Shown: positions 25,619 through 35,447 of the stretch, one piece after another
Numbering within the stretch: the stretch's first letter is position 1
Layout of the letters: each line of letters begins with the position of its first letter
Assembly (NCBI RefSeq): GCF_030186535.1
Contig: NZ_JASNVW010000002.1
Location: 268,001-332,000, forward strand
Length of the DNA: 64,000 nt
DNA from: Ignisphaera cupida
GTDB lineage: Archaea > Thermoproteota > Thermoprotei_A > Sulfolobales > Ignisphaeraceae
Reading direction: 5' to 3'
The notes under the pieces: generated by a model
Told to the model about the DNA's origin: nothing
The model's database searches: none
The model's input: only the letters and a program-made list of their open reading frames with translations
Translations under genes and position numbers: made by a program

Positions 25619-27016
25619 GTGGCTACAGCTTTGCAATTATTATGTCCTTTGTGTGGCTCTGAATATCCATTTGAAATCAGTGTGAGGCTATGTCCTAAAT
25701 GTGGTTCCTCACTGTTTGTTGTCTACGATATTTCTTTGAATGAGTATAAGAGGATTTTGATGGAGGCTAGAAGCAGGTGGTACTTGGGTATTTGGAGTTT
25801 CCATGGCGTTTTACCGGCTAGGTCCATTGGTAAAACACTTGGCGAGGGGTGGACACCAACAATTAGATTAGAGCATTTTAGCAAAGCTAATGGAGTTGAG
25901 GTTTTTGTGAAAAACGAGTCTAGAAATCCCAGTGGAACATTTATTGATAGAGGAACTGCTGTAGATAGCTACTTAGCATACTCTACTGGTTCCAAAAATG
26001 TTGTTTCAGCTTCTACAGGTGATTATGCAATTTCATTATCTATGTATGCTAAAGTCTATGGGCTTAGCGTAACTCACTACATTCCAAATTTTATTGAGCA
26101 GTGGAAAAAGTATATGCTTATGCTTTTAGGTGATGAAATCATTAGTGTTGATGACTATGATAAAGCGATTAAAAAAGCTTTGAGAATGTCAAATAAAAAT
26201 GGTTTGTATCTATCCATTCCACTATCACCCATTGTTATAGATGGTTATAGAACACTGGTTTTTGAGTTAATAGATGTTTTAAGCAATGTTGATTGGATAG
26301 CAACACCTGTTGGTGATGGCTTATTGGCAACATCAATATTAAAAGGGCTGAAGGAGGTTGAGCATGTCTTAGGTATTGAAACACCAAATATACTAGCTGT
26401 TAAACTGAGTGAGGAAAGAGATGCTATGCAAGAATCTTCGAAATTGTTTCTAACAGAGCTTAGAGGAGGAGTTGTGAAGAGTTTGTTAAGCAAAATAATG
26501 AGTGGTAAAGGTGTTTTTATAGATGTTGACAAGGAAGCAATATATCTAACTGCGAATGAGATTGCGAATACAGATGGTGTTGTTGTTGATCCCGTTGGTG
26601 CTACAAGTCTAGCTGGTATTAAGATTGCTAAGGATCTTGGAGTAATTGGTAAAGGAGATAAGGTTTTAGCAATAGTTAGTGGAAGTCCATCCAAAGACAC
26701 TTACATTTTGTACAAGATTCTGGAATATAGCAGTAATAGAAAACCTGGCAAAGTTCTTAGTGTGAAAGAAGATTCTATAAGCAGTATTCAAGAAGCTATT
26801 CTAAAAATTCTGTATGAAGAAAAGCAGTGTCACGCATATGGGATATGGAAAAAATTGAGAGTGCAAGGCTATAACATAACACTTCAAACAGTTCATGACC
26901 ATATAAAAAAGTTGTTGAATAAGGGTTTTATAAGAGAGCTTGGATATGATGGAAGGAGGAGAATATATGCTGTTTCAGAACTTGGCAAAGAGTATTTGGA
27001 AAGTATGCATGACTGA
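25619..27016 (+). CDS. Threonine-synthase-like protein lacking the PLP lysine, with C-terminal winged helix
   Basis: A 465-residue protein. Residues 9-28 form a zinc ribbon (Cys 9, 12, 25, 28), as in archaeal threonine synthases. The fold-type-II PLP domain follows, but the motif that should read NPTGSFKDR is NPSGTFIDR, with Ile109 for the Schiff-base lysine. The phosphate-binding and C-terminal glycine-rich stretches are partly kept (PVGDGLLATS, AIVSGSPSK). Residues about 385-465 are a PadR-like winged helix (ILKILYEEKQCHAYGIWKKL). I infer a sensor-regulator rather than an enzyme. The start is GTG 25619 or TTG 25631 (SD GAGGTG). Confidence 0.8.
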   Translation: MATALQLLCPLCGSEYPFEISVRLCPKCGSSLFVVYDISLNEYKRILMEARSRWYLGIWSFHGVLPARSIGKTLGEGWTPTIRLEHFSKANGVEVFVKNESRNPSGTFIDRGTAVDSYLAYSTGSKNVVSASTGDYAISLSMYAKVYGLSVTHYIPNFIEQWKKYMLMLLGDEIISVDDYDKAIKKALRMSNKNGLYLSIPLSPIVIDGYRTLVFELIDVLSNVDWIATPVGDGLLATSILKGLKEVEHVLGIETPNILAVKLSEERDAMQESSKLFLTELRGGVVKSLLSKIMSGKGVFIDVDKEAIYLTANEIANTDGVVVDPVGATSLAGIKIAKDLGVIGKGDKVLAIVSGSPSKDTYILYKILEYSSNRKPGKVLSVKEDSISSIQEAILKILYEEKQCHAYGIWKKLRVQGYNITLQTVHDHIKKLLNKGFIRELGYDGRRRIYAVSELGKEYLESMHD

Positions 27017-27135
27017 AACACTAGAGTGTTTTACAGCTTACCTATGTAGTTAGATAAAGTATTGGTTGAGTGTTACATTTAAGAAAGTCTTATAATACCC
27101 TTAGTTGCACTTTTAAGGCAAAGAGTGTTATTCTG

Positions 27136-28491
27136 ATGGTGGATAGGATAAGTAGATTGTTGATTGCTAATCGTGGTGAGATAGCGGTTAGAATAATTAA
27201 GACTTGTAGAAAATTGGGCATAAAAACCATTGCTATATACACAAATGTTGATAGCGATGCTATGCATGTTAAACTAGCTGATGAGGCATATTCGCTTGGT
27301 TCTAATCCATATGCTTATCTCGATATAGACAAGATTATTTCAATTGTTAAGAGAAGTAATGCTGATGCTGTTCACCCAGGCTATGGCTTTCTATCTGAAA
27401 ATGCAAAATTTGCAAAAGCTGTTGAGGATTCAGGAGCTATTTGGATAGGGCCAAAGTGGAGTGTTATAGAGCTTTTAGAGTCTAAGTCTAGAACAAGAGA
27501 AATTGCGAATAGTGTTGGAGTTCCAATAGTTCCTGGCTCAATCAATCCTGTTTCTCTTGATGAGGCTAAGAAAATTGCTAAGCAAATTGGTTTTCCTGTT
27601 TTGATTAAAGCTGATAGAGGTGGTGGTGGAAGAGGGATTAGAATAGCTAATAATATGGAGGAGCTCGAAAAGCTATTCACATTAGCAACAAAAGAGGCTG
27701 AAACATCCTTTGGGCATGCTAGGCTGTACATAGAAAAATTTATTCCAAGAGTTAGACACATAGAGGTTCAAATACTTGCTGATGTACATGGAAATGTTGT
27801 TGCCTTAAGTGAAAGGGAGTGCAGTATTCAAAGAAGATATCAAAAAGTTATTGAGGAAGCACCATCACCTGTGATAACATATGATGATAGGAGAAGGTTA
27901 TATGATTATGCAATAAGATTTATGAAAAGCGTTAAATATGTTAATGCAGGTACAGTAGAGTTTATCAGAGATGAAAAAGGCAATTTCTATTTGATAGAAG
28001 TTAACAAAAGGATACAGGTTGAACATCCAGTTACCGAGGTTATAACAGGTGTTGACATTGTTGAGCAGCAAATAAAAATTGCTGAGGGGAGAGAGCTGGA
28101 GATAAAGGAAAGCATATATGAGTTTTCTAAACACGCAATTGAGGCAAGAATATATGCAGAGGATCCTGAGAAAATGCTTCCATCACCAGGTAGAGTAACC
28201 TGGATACAGTTCCCAAATGAAGAGAACATTAGAATAGACCACGCACTTGCACCTGGGGTGGAGATACCGCCTTTCTACGACTCTATGATAGCTAAGGTGA
28301 TTGCATGGGGAAGCACAAGAGAAGAAGCTAGGGCAAGACTTGTTAAAGCATTGTCTAATTTTGTTGTTGATGGTATAAAAACATCGATACCTCTACTCAT
28401 AGATATTCTAAATACACAAGAGTTTGTTAGAGGAGAGTATGACACAATGTTTTTAAGTGAGTATCTTACAAGAAGAAAGAAGACGGGGTAG
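27136..28491 (+). CDS. accC: Biotin carboxylase subunit (acetyl/propionyl-CoA or pyruvate carboxylase)
   Basis: A roughly 451-residue ATP-grasp enzyme that carboxylates biotin on a carrier protein. Motifs are complete: LLIANRGEIAVRI at the start, DAVHPGYGFLSEN, the glycine-rich loop KADRGGGGRGIRI, RHIEVQILAD, ERECSIQRRYQKVIEEAP (catalytic E/R set), and NKRIQVEHPVTE. ATG 27136 puts the N-terminus where the family has it; the open frame extends 22 codons further up. No biotin carrier or carboxyltransferase gene is adjacent, so the acceptor cannot be told from here. Confidence 0.92.
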   Translation: MVDRISRLLIANRGEIAVRIIKTCRKLGIKTIAIYTNVDSDAMHVKLADEAYSLGSNPYAYLDIDKIISIVKRSNADAVHPGYGFLSENAKFAKAVEDSGAIWIGPKWSVIELLESKSRTREIANSVGVPIVPGSINPVSLDEAKKIAKQIGFPVLIKADRGGGGRGIRIANNMEELEKLFTLATKEAETSFGHARLYIEKFIPRVRHIEVQILADVHGNVVALSERECSIQRRYQKVIEEAPSPVITYDDRRRLYDYAIRFMKSVKYVNAGTVEFIRDEKGNFYLIEVNKRIQVEHPVTEVITGVDIVEQQIKIAEGRELEIKESIYEFSKHAIEARIYAEDPEKMLPSPGRVTWIQFPNEENIRIDHALAPGVEIPPFYDSMIAKVIAWGSTREEARARLVKALSNFVVDGIKTSIPLLIDILNTQEFVRGEYDTMFLSEYLTRRKKTG

Positions 28492-28573
28492 TAAATGTTT
28501 TGGAACAGAGATGTGCAATAATAAAACTTATTAATACTAGTTATCACAATAGTAATTGTTTGGTGTATCAGAG

Positions 28574-28855
28574 TTGAATAGAGATAAGCTCGTTGGTTTA
28601 GCACTTGTGGTGGGAGCAGCAATATTCGCAATACTAATAATATACCTGTTGTTTTTAGCACCACCACCAATGGATATACTAACCATGAAAATTATTATAG
28701 CACTTGCCGTTGTTGTGCTTGCTGGTATTGTTGGGTGGATAGGCTACACATTAGCAACAACACCACCTCCAAAGCCTATTGAGGAAATCGAGAAGGAGAT
28801 TGAGGAAGAGCTTAAGAAACTAGAACAAGAACAAAAACAGGAGCAAAGTAAGTAG
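28574..28855 (+). CDS. Small protein with two membrane helices and a charged tail
   Basis: About 93 residues. Two hydrophobic helices (VGLALVVGAAIFAILIIYLL and IIIALAVVVLAGIVGWIGY) are followed by a proline-rich hinge (TTPPPKP) and a Glu/Lys/Gln helix that could form a coiled coil. No family recognised. TTG 28574 is chosen because GGTG at 28562-28565 is an SD 8 nt upstream; TTG 28556 is the longer option. It sits between accC and polB in the same direction. Confidence 0.6.
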   Translation: MNRDKLVGLALVVGAAIFAILIIYLLFLAPPPMDILTMKIIIALAVVVLAGIVGWIGYTLATTPPPKPIEEIEKEIEEELKKLEQEQKQEQSK

Positions 28856-28891
28856 CTTTCTTCAATAGATCGAGACATCAAACTTATTATC

Positions 28892-28899
28892 TTTTTAAA
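28892..28899 (+). promoter_or_regulatory. TATA box for polB
   Basis: TTTTTAAA is centred about 29 nt before the ATG at 28925 and only 17 nt before the ATG at 28913. The spacing supports the shorter start in a leaderless transcript. Confidence 0.45.
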
Positions 28900-28924
28900 C
28901 TGCTAAACTAAAATGGGTTTTCTA

Positions 28925-31324
28925 ATGAATGAAAAGATTGTTAGTATTTATGTTCTCGATGCTAGTTATGAGGTTATAGGCTCAGAGCCTCACATAGTTA
29001 TATGGGGTGTTGATGATAATGGTAACAGAGTTCTATTGAGAGATAGAAGGTTTAGACCATACTTCTACGCCATTATTGATGATTCTCATACAAACAATAT
29101 TGAGTTGATAAAGTCTTCTATTAAAAGACTTAGCAAACCCAAATCACCCATAACAAGTGTTGAACTAGTCGAAAAGAGGTTTATGGGTAAAGCTGTTAAA
29201 GCTCTTAGAATAGAAACTGTGATACCTGAGTTTGTAAGGGAGTATAGAGCTGATGTATCAAGAATTCCAGGAGTTAAAGCTGTTGTTGAAGCAGATATAA
29301 GATTTTCTTTGAGATACCTCATAGATAACGATATTTATCCTTGCACATGGCATAGATTTAAAGTTGTTGAAAAACCCAAGTCTTTTGAGTATAGAGTTGA
29401 TAAAGAGTATGAGGTTTTGGATATTCTGAACAGGGATGAGGATAGGTTGATGCCTCCAAAACTTAGGGTAATGGCATTTGATATAGAGGTTTATAATCCT
29501 CGTGGCTCTCCTAGACCCGATAGAGATCCAATCATAATAATCTCTATTATGAATTCCGATAATGAAACTGTTTTGCTTCAAGCTCAGGGAAAAGATGATA
29601 GGCAATTGATTGTAAAGTTCATTGAGTATGTTAATAAGTATGATCCTGATATAATTGTTGGTTATAACTCAAATAATTTTGATTTTCCATACCTAGTTGA
29701 GAGAGCTAGGAAACTTGGTATAAAGCTTGATATTTCTAGAAGAAGAGGTGTTGAACCATCTAAAAGTGTTTATGGTCATGTATCGGTTCCTGGCAGATTG
29801 CATGTTGATTTGTATGACTATGCTGAGGAGATTACAGAAATAAAGGTTAAGTCACTTGACGAAGTTGCAGAATACTTTGGTGTTATGAAGAAGAGTGAGA
29901 GAACTAACGTGCCTTGGTATGAGATATACAGGTATTGGGATGATGAGAAGCTTAAGCCTCTTCTACTTAACTATTCCAGAGACGATGTTGTTTCAACTTA
30001 TGGTATTGCAGAGAAGATACTTCCATTTGCAATGCAGCTTTCAAGCATAACAGGTCTTCCACTAGATCAGGTAGGATCTGCTAGTGTTGGTTTTAGACTT
30101 GAGTGGTTTTTGCTTAGAATTGCTAGAATGAGGGGGGAGCTAGCCCCAAATAGAGTTGAGAAAGAGTATGAGTCTTATAAAGGTGCAATAGTTCTTGAGC
30201 CGAAGAGAGGTGTTCATGAAAATGTTTGTGTACTAGACTTTTCAGCCATGTACCCAAGCATAATGATGAAATATAATGTGGGGCCAGATACACTTGTTTT
30301 CAATGAGTGTAGCGATTGTTATGAAGCACCTGAAACAGGCTACAAGTTCTCTAAGCAGCCAGAGGCGTTTTTCAAAACGGCTCTAACAATACTTGTAAAT
30401 GCTAGGAAGAGTGTTAGAGATCTTATGAAGAATTTGCCTCAGGATTCTCCAGAGTATAGAATTCTTGATGCTAGGCAAAGAGCTTTGAAGATTCTTGCAA
30501 ATGCATGCTATGGCTACATGGCCTGGACAGGGGCGAGGTGGTACTGCAAAGAATGTGCAGAAGCTGTAACAGATTTTGGTAGAGAAACTATTAGAAAGGC
30601 TATAGCAATTGCTAAAAACCTTGGGCTAGAGGTTATTTATGGAGATACAGACTCCATTTTCGTGAAATATGATAAGAGCATAGTTGAAAAGTTTGTTGAT
30701 TTTGTTGAGAAGGAGCTTGGGCTAGAGATAAAGATTGATAAAGTATATCAGAGAGTGTTCTTTACAGAAGCTAAGAAGAGATACATTGGATTGACAGTTG
30801 ATGGCAGAATAGATGTTGTTGGTTTTGAGGCTGTTCGTGGTGATTGGGCAGAGATAGCTAAAGAGCTTCAGGAGAGAGTTGCGGAGATGGTTCTCAAAAC
30901 AATGGATCATAGAAAGGCCATAGAGTTTGTCAAAGAGGAAATAGAAAAGATTAGAAAGCTTTCATCCCAGGGCTCTATAGACATTCAAAAATTTGTTATA
31001 TGGAAAACAATTACAAAGCCTATTAGCGAATACGAAGTTGAGGCACCTCATGTAACAGCAGCTAAATACATGATTAAAAGTGGGTATAGCATCGAGGTTG
31101 GGGATAAGATAGGCTATGTCATTGTTAAAGGAGCTGGCAAAATATCTGATAGGGCAAGACCATATATAATGGTTGATGCTAGGGATATTGATGTTGATTA
31201 CTATGTTGAACATCAAATAGTTCCAGCAGTACTTAGAATACTTGAGTATTTTGGTGTTAGCGAAAAGCATTTGAAAAGTATTGGAAGAACAGGAAAATCA
31301 CTATTTGACTACTCAAAAAAGTGA
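28925..31324 (+). CDS. polB: Family B DNA polymerase (PolB3-like)
   Basis: About 799 residues with both activities of replicative archaeal polymerases. The 3'-5' exonuclease motif is MAFDIEVYN (Asp/Glu near 186-188), with YNSNNFDFPYLVERA and YSRDDVVSTYGI completing it. Polymerase motif A is VLDFSAMYPSIM, motif B KILANACYGYMAW, motif C IYGDTDSIFVK. The N-terminal opening VLDASYEVIGSEPHIVIWG resembles the Pyrodictium/Aeropyrum PolB3 branch; which of the crenarchaeal paralogues it is remains an inference. It converges with dnaG 3 nt away. Confidence 0.93.
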   Translation: MNEKIVSIYVLDASYEVIGSEPHIVIWGVDDNGNRVLLRDRRFRPYFYAIIDDSHTNNIELIKSSIKRLSKPKSPITSVELVEKRFMGKAVKALRIETVIPEFVREYRADVSRIPGVKAVVEADIRFSLRYLIDNDIYPCTWHRFKVVEKPKSFEYRVDKEYEVLDILNRDEDRLMPPKLRVMAFDIEVYNPRGSPRPDRDPIIIISIMNSDNETVLLQAQGKDDRQLIVKFIEYVNKYDPDIIVGYNSNNFDFPYLVERARKLGIKLDISRRRGVEPSKSVYGHVSVPGRLHVDLYDYAEEITEIKVKSLDEVAEYFGVMKKSERTNVPWYEIYRYWDDEKLKPLLLNYSRDDVVSTYGIAEKILPFAMQLSSITGLPLDQVGSASVGFRLEWFLLRIARMRGELAPNRVEKEYESYKGAIVLEPKRGVHENVCVLDFSAMYPSIMMKYNVGPDTLVFNECSDCYEAPETGYKFSKQPEAFFKTALTILVNARKSVRDLMKNLPQDSPEYRILDARQRALKILANACYGYMAWTGARWYCKECAEAVTDFGRETIRKAIAIAKNLGLEVIYGDTDSIFVKYDKSIVEKFVDFVEKELGLEIKIDKVYQRVFFTEAKKRYIGLTVDGRIDVVGFEAVRGDWAEIAKELQERVAEMVLKTMDHRKAIEFVKEEIEKIRKLSSQGSIDIQKFVIWKTITKPISEYEVEAPHVTAAKYMIKSGYSIEVGDKIGYVIVKGAGKISDRARPYIMVDARDIDVDYYVEHQIVPAVLRILEYFGVSEKHLKSIGRTGKSLFDYSKK

Positions 31325-31327
31325 GGT

Positions 31328-32656
31328 TTATGAAGTTATGCTGAAAATGTCTTGGAATGTCACAACAAAAATGTTTTCAGGTTTTCTACTGATATTCCCT
31401 ATTCTAACACCAAGAATTAGCTTAACACCCTTCTCAGATGCAACATCCAATAACCTTTGCGTTATAACACCATCGAATACTATAGCCTGAATCTTGCCAG
31501 GCTCTACTTGCTGAAGTTTTTCAACAAGATCTCTAACAGGAACTCTTTCAACAATGTTCCAACCAGCATCGAAAAGAATAGCCTCTAAAGTTCCAATAAG
31601 CTTCTTACCCTCCTCAACTATTTTAAGAGGCATTTCAAAACCCGCAACAGGCTTAACCTCAACAACAGGTGGTGTTACAACTTGTTTTGCTTCCACAACT
31701 TGAGTTGCTGCTGTTGCTGGTGTAGCTTGTGAAACTGTGGGGATTTGTTGACTGGGAATCTCCTGTGGTGGTTGAGGTTGTGGAGCTGCAGTTCCTGTTG
31801 CTTGGATTTGTTGCTTAGCCTCTGCCTCAATTCTTTTCTCCAAGCTTTCCAAGAATTGCTTAGCTGGAACAAGATTCTTAAGAGCTTTTGCAATCTCCTT
31901 TCCAGTTAACTCCTCAACCTCCTTTCCAGGTGGAGCTCTTGTAACAAAATCTATGTCAGCTACTTTAATAACCTCTCTTGCTATGAGCTCTCCAGCTCTG
32001 TCACCATCAACAAACAGTATAGCTGTTTTCTTTGAAGCAAGCTTCACAATAGTTTCTGGAACTTTAGATCCATGAGCACCCTCCAAAGCAATTACGTTTC
32101 TATATCCATATCTCAGCAAATTTAAAACATCTGCTCTACCCTCAACAATTATGATTGTGTCACTACTTTCAATATCTGGACCAGCTGGAAGCTTCTCAGG
32201 GCCATAGTAAATAATTTCCGCTATTCTAACAGCTTCACCTATTTTATTCAAAATTTCTTTAATATCAGGAGCTTTCTCAACAAAATACTTTTTTGCAATT
32301 TCACTTGCTCTATCCATTATCTTCTTCAATTTCTCAGCACGAACATCAACAATATCAATAACCTGTATTTTTGCTTGGTATGGACCAACCTTTTCAACAT
32401 TTTCAATAAGAGCTGCTAAAAGTGCTGTTTCTATTCTGTCTAGGTTAGATGGTATGAGGATTTCCCCTGTTGTTTTTCCCTTCTCTGTTTTAATTTCAAC
32501 ACTTATTCTCCCTATCCTCCCCTTGTCCTGCAGATCCCTCAAATCAAATTCCTCTCCAAACAATCCCTCTGTGAATCCAAAGATAGCTCCAATTATATCA
32601 GATTTCTCTACCTCGCCATCAACATCTATTCTCGCTCTAACAACATATTTAGCCAT
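31328..32656 (-). CDS. dnaG: Archaeal DnaG primase / exosome subunit
   Basis: A 442-residue protein. The Toprim domain lies at about 165-250: IIIVEGRADVLNLL (catalytic Glu) and AILFVDGDRAGELI (DxD). The N-terminal domain (YVVRARIDVDGEVEKSDIIGAIFG) is the archaeal DnaG type that joins the RNA exosome. A Gln/Pro/Ala-rich linker (about 280-340) separates a C-terminal domain. The SD GGTGAAAAG precedes ATG 32656. It is last in a minus-strand operon pheS-pheT-tyrS-dnaG, linking translation and RNA/DNA metabolism. Confidence 0.93.
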   Translation of the reverse strand: MAKYVVRARIDVDGEVEKSDIIGAIFGFTEGLFGEEFDLRDLQDKGRIGRISVEIKTEKGKTTGEILIPSNLDRIETALLAALIENVEKVGPYQAKIQVIDIVDVRAEKLKKIMDRASEIAKKYFVEKAPDIKEILNKIGEAVRIAEIIYYGPEKLPAGPDIESSDTIIIVEGRADVLNLLRYGYRNVIALEGAHGSKVPETIVKLASKKTAILFVDGDRAGELIAREVIKVADIDFVTRAPPGKEVEELTGKEIAKALKNLVPAKQFLESLEKRIEAEAKQQIQATGTAAPQPQPPQEIPSQQIPTVSQATPATAATQVVEAKQVVTPPVVEVKPVAGFEMPLKIVEEGKKLIGTLEAILFDAGWNIVERVPVRDLVEKLQQVEPGKIQAIVFDGVITQRLLDVASEKGVKLILGVRIGNISRKPENIFVVTFQDIFSITS

Positions 32657-32674
32657 GTGCTTTTCACCAAAACC

Positions 32675-33757
32675 CTACCTTGTAACACTATGACTAATTA
32701 CCTCAAGATCAAGCCAAAGATCTTTTTCATTCTGTAACAAATTTCTAATTGGTTTTATAATCTTTATAAGCTCATTTGCTACAGCATTCTTTAAATCAAG
32801 TGGATGTATAGAGCCATTTCTATAAAGATTCTCAAGCTCATCATAGCTATAAACCTCTATATCGCCTCCATGTTCAGGCTTTCTCTCTATAACAAATCTT
32901 TTCTTTCCTTGAGCAAATATTATGTGTTTTGCTATTGCCATTACAGGATTTGTCTCAACTTCTCTTGGTGGGCAGTAAGCACCTCTAATCTTCTTCACTA
33001 TAGCATTGTCATCGTCTATCAGAAATATTGCTTCTTCAGGCTTTGACTTACTCATTTTAACTTCTGAAAGAGCATCATCTATATCCATTTGGGTATCCAT
33101 TCTAGTAAAGCCTTTTAACGATGGTAGAAGAGGTGTGTGAATGGCAATAGGCTTTTTATAACCAAGCTTTTCAGCAACATCTCTTGCAAGCATATGAGCT
33201 TTTCTCTGATCCATTCCACCCAAAGCAATGTCTAAATCCATTTGAAAAATGTCAGCAACTTGCATAAGTGGATAGATAAGCTTTGAAAAGTCTAATTCAC
33301 CTTCACTAGCCTTTCTACCCATTATAGTCAAAGCTCTTTTCACTCTACTTAAACTTGCATGCTTTGCTATTCTAATTACTTTTTCCCAATACTCAACTCT
33401 TTCAACAAGCTCTTCAGCATAAACCACTTTAACCATGGACATGTTAACTCCTATAGCCTCTAAAACTCTTGCAACATGCTTTGCAGCAGCTCTAATAAGC
33501 TCCATGTTCCCCCCAAGCTTGTCGTTTATCCATGCATGCCAAGTTGCTGCAAATAATATCATCTCAACATTGGCATCTACAAGATCCTTAAATTTATACA
33601 TCCATATAAGCCAGCCAATGTGACTAATACCACTAGGTTCAAACCCTAGATACCCTCTCAGCTTCCTACCCTCCTCAAGAGCTTTTCTCAGCTCATCCTC
33701 TGTCACTATCTCCATGGTGTTTCTCTTAATTAGAGAGAACCTGGTTTCAACATCCAT
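32675..33757 (-). CDS. tyrS: Tyrosyl-tRNA synthetase
   Basis: A roughly 360-residue class I synthetase of the archaeal/eukaryotic TyrRS type. GYLGFEPSGISHIGW contains the HIGH-like motif, QVADIFQMDLDIALGGMDQRKAHMLAR the tyrosine pocket, and EVKMSKSKPEEAI the KMSKS loop. ATG 33757 is preferred over the overlapping TTG 33775 because GGTGAGG, 8 nt upstream, is an SD and overlaps the pheT stop region. With this start the gap from pheT is 10 nt. Confidence 0.9.
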   Translation of the reverse strand: MDVETRFSLIKRNTMEIVTEDELRKALEEGRKLRGYLGFEPSGISHIGWLIWMYKFKDLVDANVEMILFAATWHAWINDKLGGNMELIRAAAKHVARVLEAIGVNMSMVKVVYAEELVERVEYWEKVIRIAKHASLSRVKRALTIMGRKASEGELDFSKLIYPLMQVADIFQMDLDIALGGMDQRKAHMLARDVAEKLGYKKPIAIHTPLLPSLKGFTRMDTQMDIDDALSEVKMSKSKPEEAIFLIDDDNAIVKKIRGAYCPPREVETNPVMAIAKHIIFAQGKKRFVIERKPEHGGDIEVYSYDELENLYRNGSIHPLDLKNAVANELIKIIKPIRNLLQNEKDLWLDLEVISHSVTR

Positions 33758-33767
33758 AAGCAAAACC

Positions 33768-35441
33768 TCACCCAAAATTCTTACTATGCACAGTTTGTAA
33801 CGCGTTTATAGATATTTCGGCCAAAGTGATTGGGTAAAATATTTCAAGCTTTTCAAGCTTCTCTGGACTAATCTCACCCATAAAACCTATCACCACATCA
33901 TCAATACTTATCTCTGCACATCTACCTCTCACAAAAAATTCTATATTGCATGGCCTTAAAACAAGTTTTTTCTCAAGCCCAAACTCTCTAATAATTGCAT
34001 GTAGTGATGCATGCAACTCCTCAAACCTTGTCTCACTATCCATAATAGCCCAGCAAACTCTCAACTCATTTTTCCATTTGTTGTAGCAACTTCTACACTC
34101 AGTTACAACATCGCCTATTTCAAATACCTTAACTGGTTGTGGAATATGCTGTGAACTTTTTAAAATAGCTATTATTGACTGTGCCAAGCTCGTTCTTAAA
34201 GCATTTATCTCATTGGATGGTGCATTAACAACCATGGGGGTAACTCCATAGCTAATCACCTCAGCAATTTGCTGTGGAATTAGTGTCAATGTGTTTAGCT
34301 CTGTATATCCAAGACCAATCAAAACATCTCTAACAATATTTGCAACATCTCTTAAGCCAAAACCCTTTTTGATAATGGGTCTGGGCTCAACATCTAGAAA
34401 TCCAAGATTCTCATATCCAATCCCCATAGCTATATCCTCAACAACATCAACTTGGTGAAGAATATCCATTCTATAATATGGAACATCAACAATAATGAAG
34501 TTCTTGTTGATTTCCACAATTCTGTAACCCATTTTCTCAAGAGCTTTCCTCACCAACTCAACATTGTTTGCAGCATCTATGCCTAGCCAAGAACTTGCAA
34601 AACCCATGTCAATTCTCATTCTCTTTGATGTGAGATTTGGAGTTGTAACCTCTTTGTCGGGATACTTCACAATTGCTCCAAGAACCTCTCCTCCATAGAA
34701 TGTCAATGCATGTATTATGACATTTAAAACACTGTTAACAGCATCAAAATCTGTTCCAGTAACATCTATCAAAATATTTCTAGTTTCCTCTGTTAACCTC
34801 GTTATATCACTGTTTATCACTGGTGGTAAGGAAATAACTTTTCCATTCGACAATATTGCTGGGTGGAAAGAGTTATTCAATGATATAAAGCCGTATAACT
34901 TTCCTTGCTCAGTTAGTGAAAGAACATCTCTTATGCTAAACTCTCTAAAGTCGTGAAGAGGAATCATAGTTGTTTTATCTATATCAACATCTCTATATTC
35001 CAGTACTGGCGATGGGAGTTTATCAAGGTCGTGCAAACCAATAGCGACTCTTCTTCTGTTTCTACCAAATGTTGCATGCAACCTTTCCTGAAAATCTATC
35101 AAAAGCTTCAGCCTCTCCTCATCCAACTTAACATTTGTAACAGCTGCCACAGCTATATACGGTCTTTTCGCTGGGGGCTGCTGCACAAATACTTTAAACG
35201 GCACATTTTTCAGAACTGGCTCAGAAAATTTCTCTTGCTCTGTGTAAAACCTAATAGCTTTTGCAATGCCCTCCACAGAAAACATGTCTACTCTATCGCT
35301 TTGAACCTCTACAGCAATTATGTTGCCCTCCTCAACTTCGGTTTCACACTTCAACTTGAATAGAATATCTCTCAGCATTTCAGCATCAAAAACATTGGCA
35401 AGTTTCATCAAAAGCTCTAGTCTAGCCCTCACAACAGGCAT
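33768..35441 (-). CDS. pheT: Phenylalanyl-tRNA synthetase beta subunit
   Basis: A 557-residue protein of archaeal length, shorter than the bacterial beta chain because the tRNA-binding OB and anticodon-like extensions are absent. It has the B3/4 editing-type domain (EGNIIAVEVQSDRVDMFSVEGIAKAIRFY), the B5 DNA-binding-like domain (VTTPNLTSKRMRIDMGFASSWLG) and a catalytic-like C-terminal module. It forms an alpha2beta2 enzyme with PheS. GAGGTGA is its SD; pheS ends 6 nt upstream. Confidence 0.92.
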   Translation of the reverse strand: MPVVRARLELLMKLANVFDAEMLRDILFKLKCETEVEEGNIIAVEVQSDRVDMFSVEGIAKAIRFYTEQEKFSEPVLKNVPFKVFVQQPPAKRPYIAVAAVTNVKLDEERLKLLIDFQERLHATFGRNRRRVAIGLHDLDKLPSPVLEYRDVDIDKTTMIPLHDFREFSIRDVLSLTEQGKLYGFISLNNSFHPAILSNGKVISLPPVINSDITRLTEETRNILIDVTGTDFDAVNSVLNVIIHALTFYGGEVLGAIVKYPDKEVTTPNLTSKRMRIDMGFASSWLGIDAANNVELVRKALEKMGYRIVEINKNFIIVDVPYYRMDILHQVDVVEDIAMGIGYENLGFLDVEPRPIIKKGFGLRDVANIVRDVLIGLGYTELNTLTLIPQQIAEVISYGVTPMVVNAPSNEINALRTSLAQSIIAILKSSQHIPQPVKVFEIGDVVTECRSCYNKWKNELRVCWAIMDSETRFEELHASLHAIIREFGLEKKLVLRPCNIEFFVRGRCAEISIDDVVIGFMGEISPEKLEKLEIFYPITLAEISINALQTVHSKNFG

Positions 35442-35447
35442 ACCATT

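Noticed and set aside
31675-31893. Gln-rich frame antiparallel/out of phase within dnaG
   Set aside because: It is the other-frame reading of the Pro/Gln linker of DnaG and has no own start signal.
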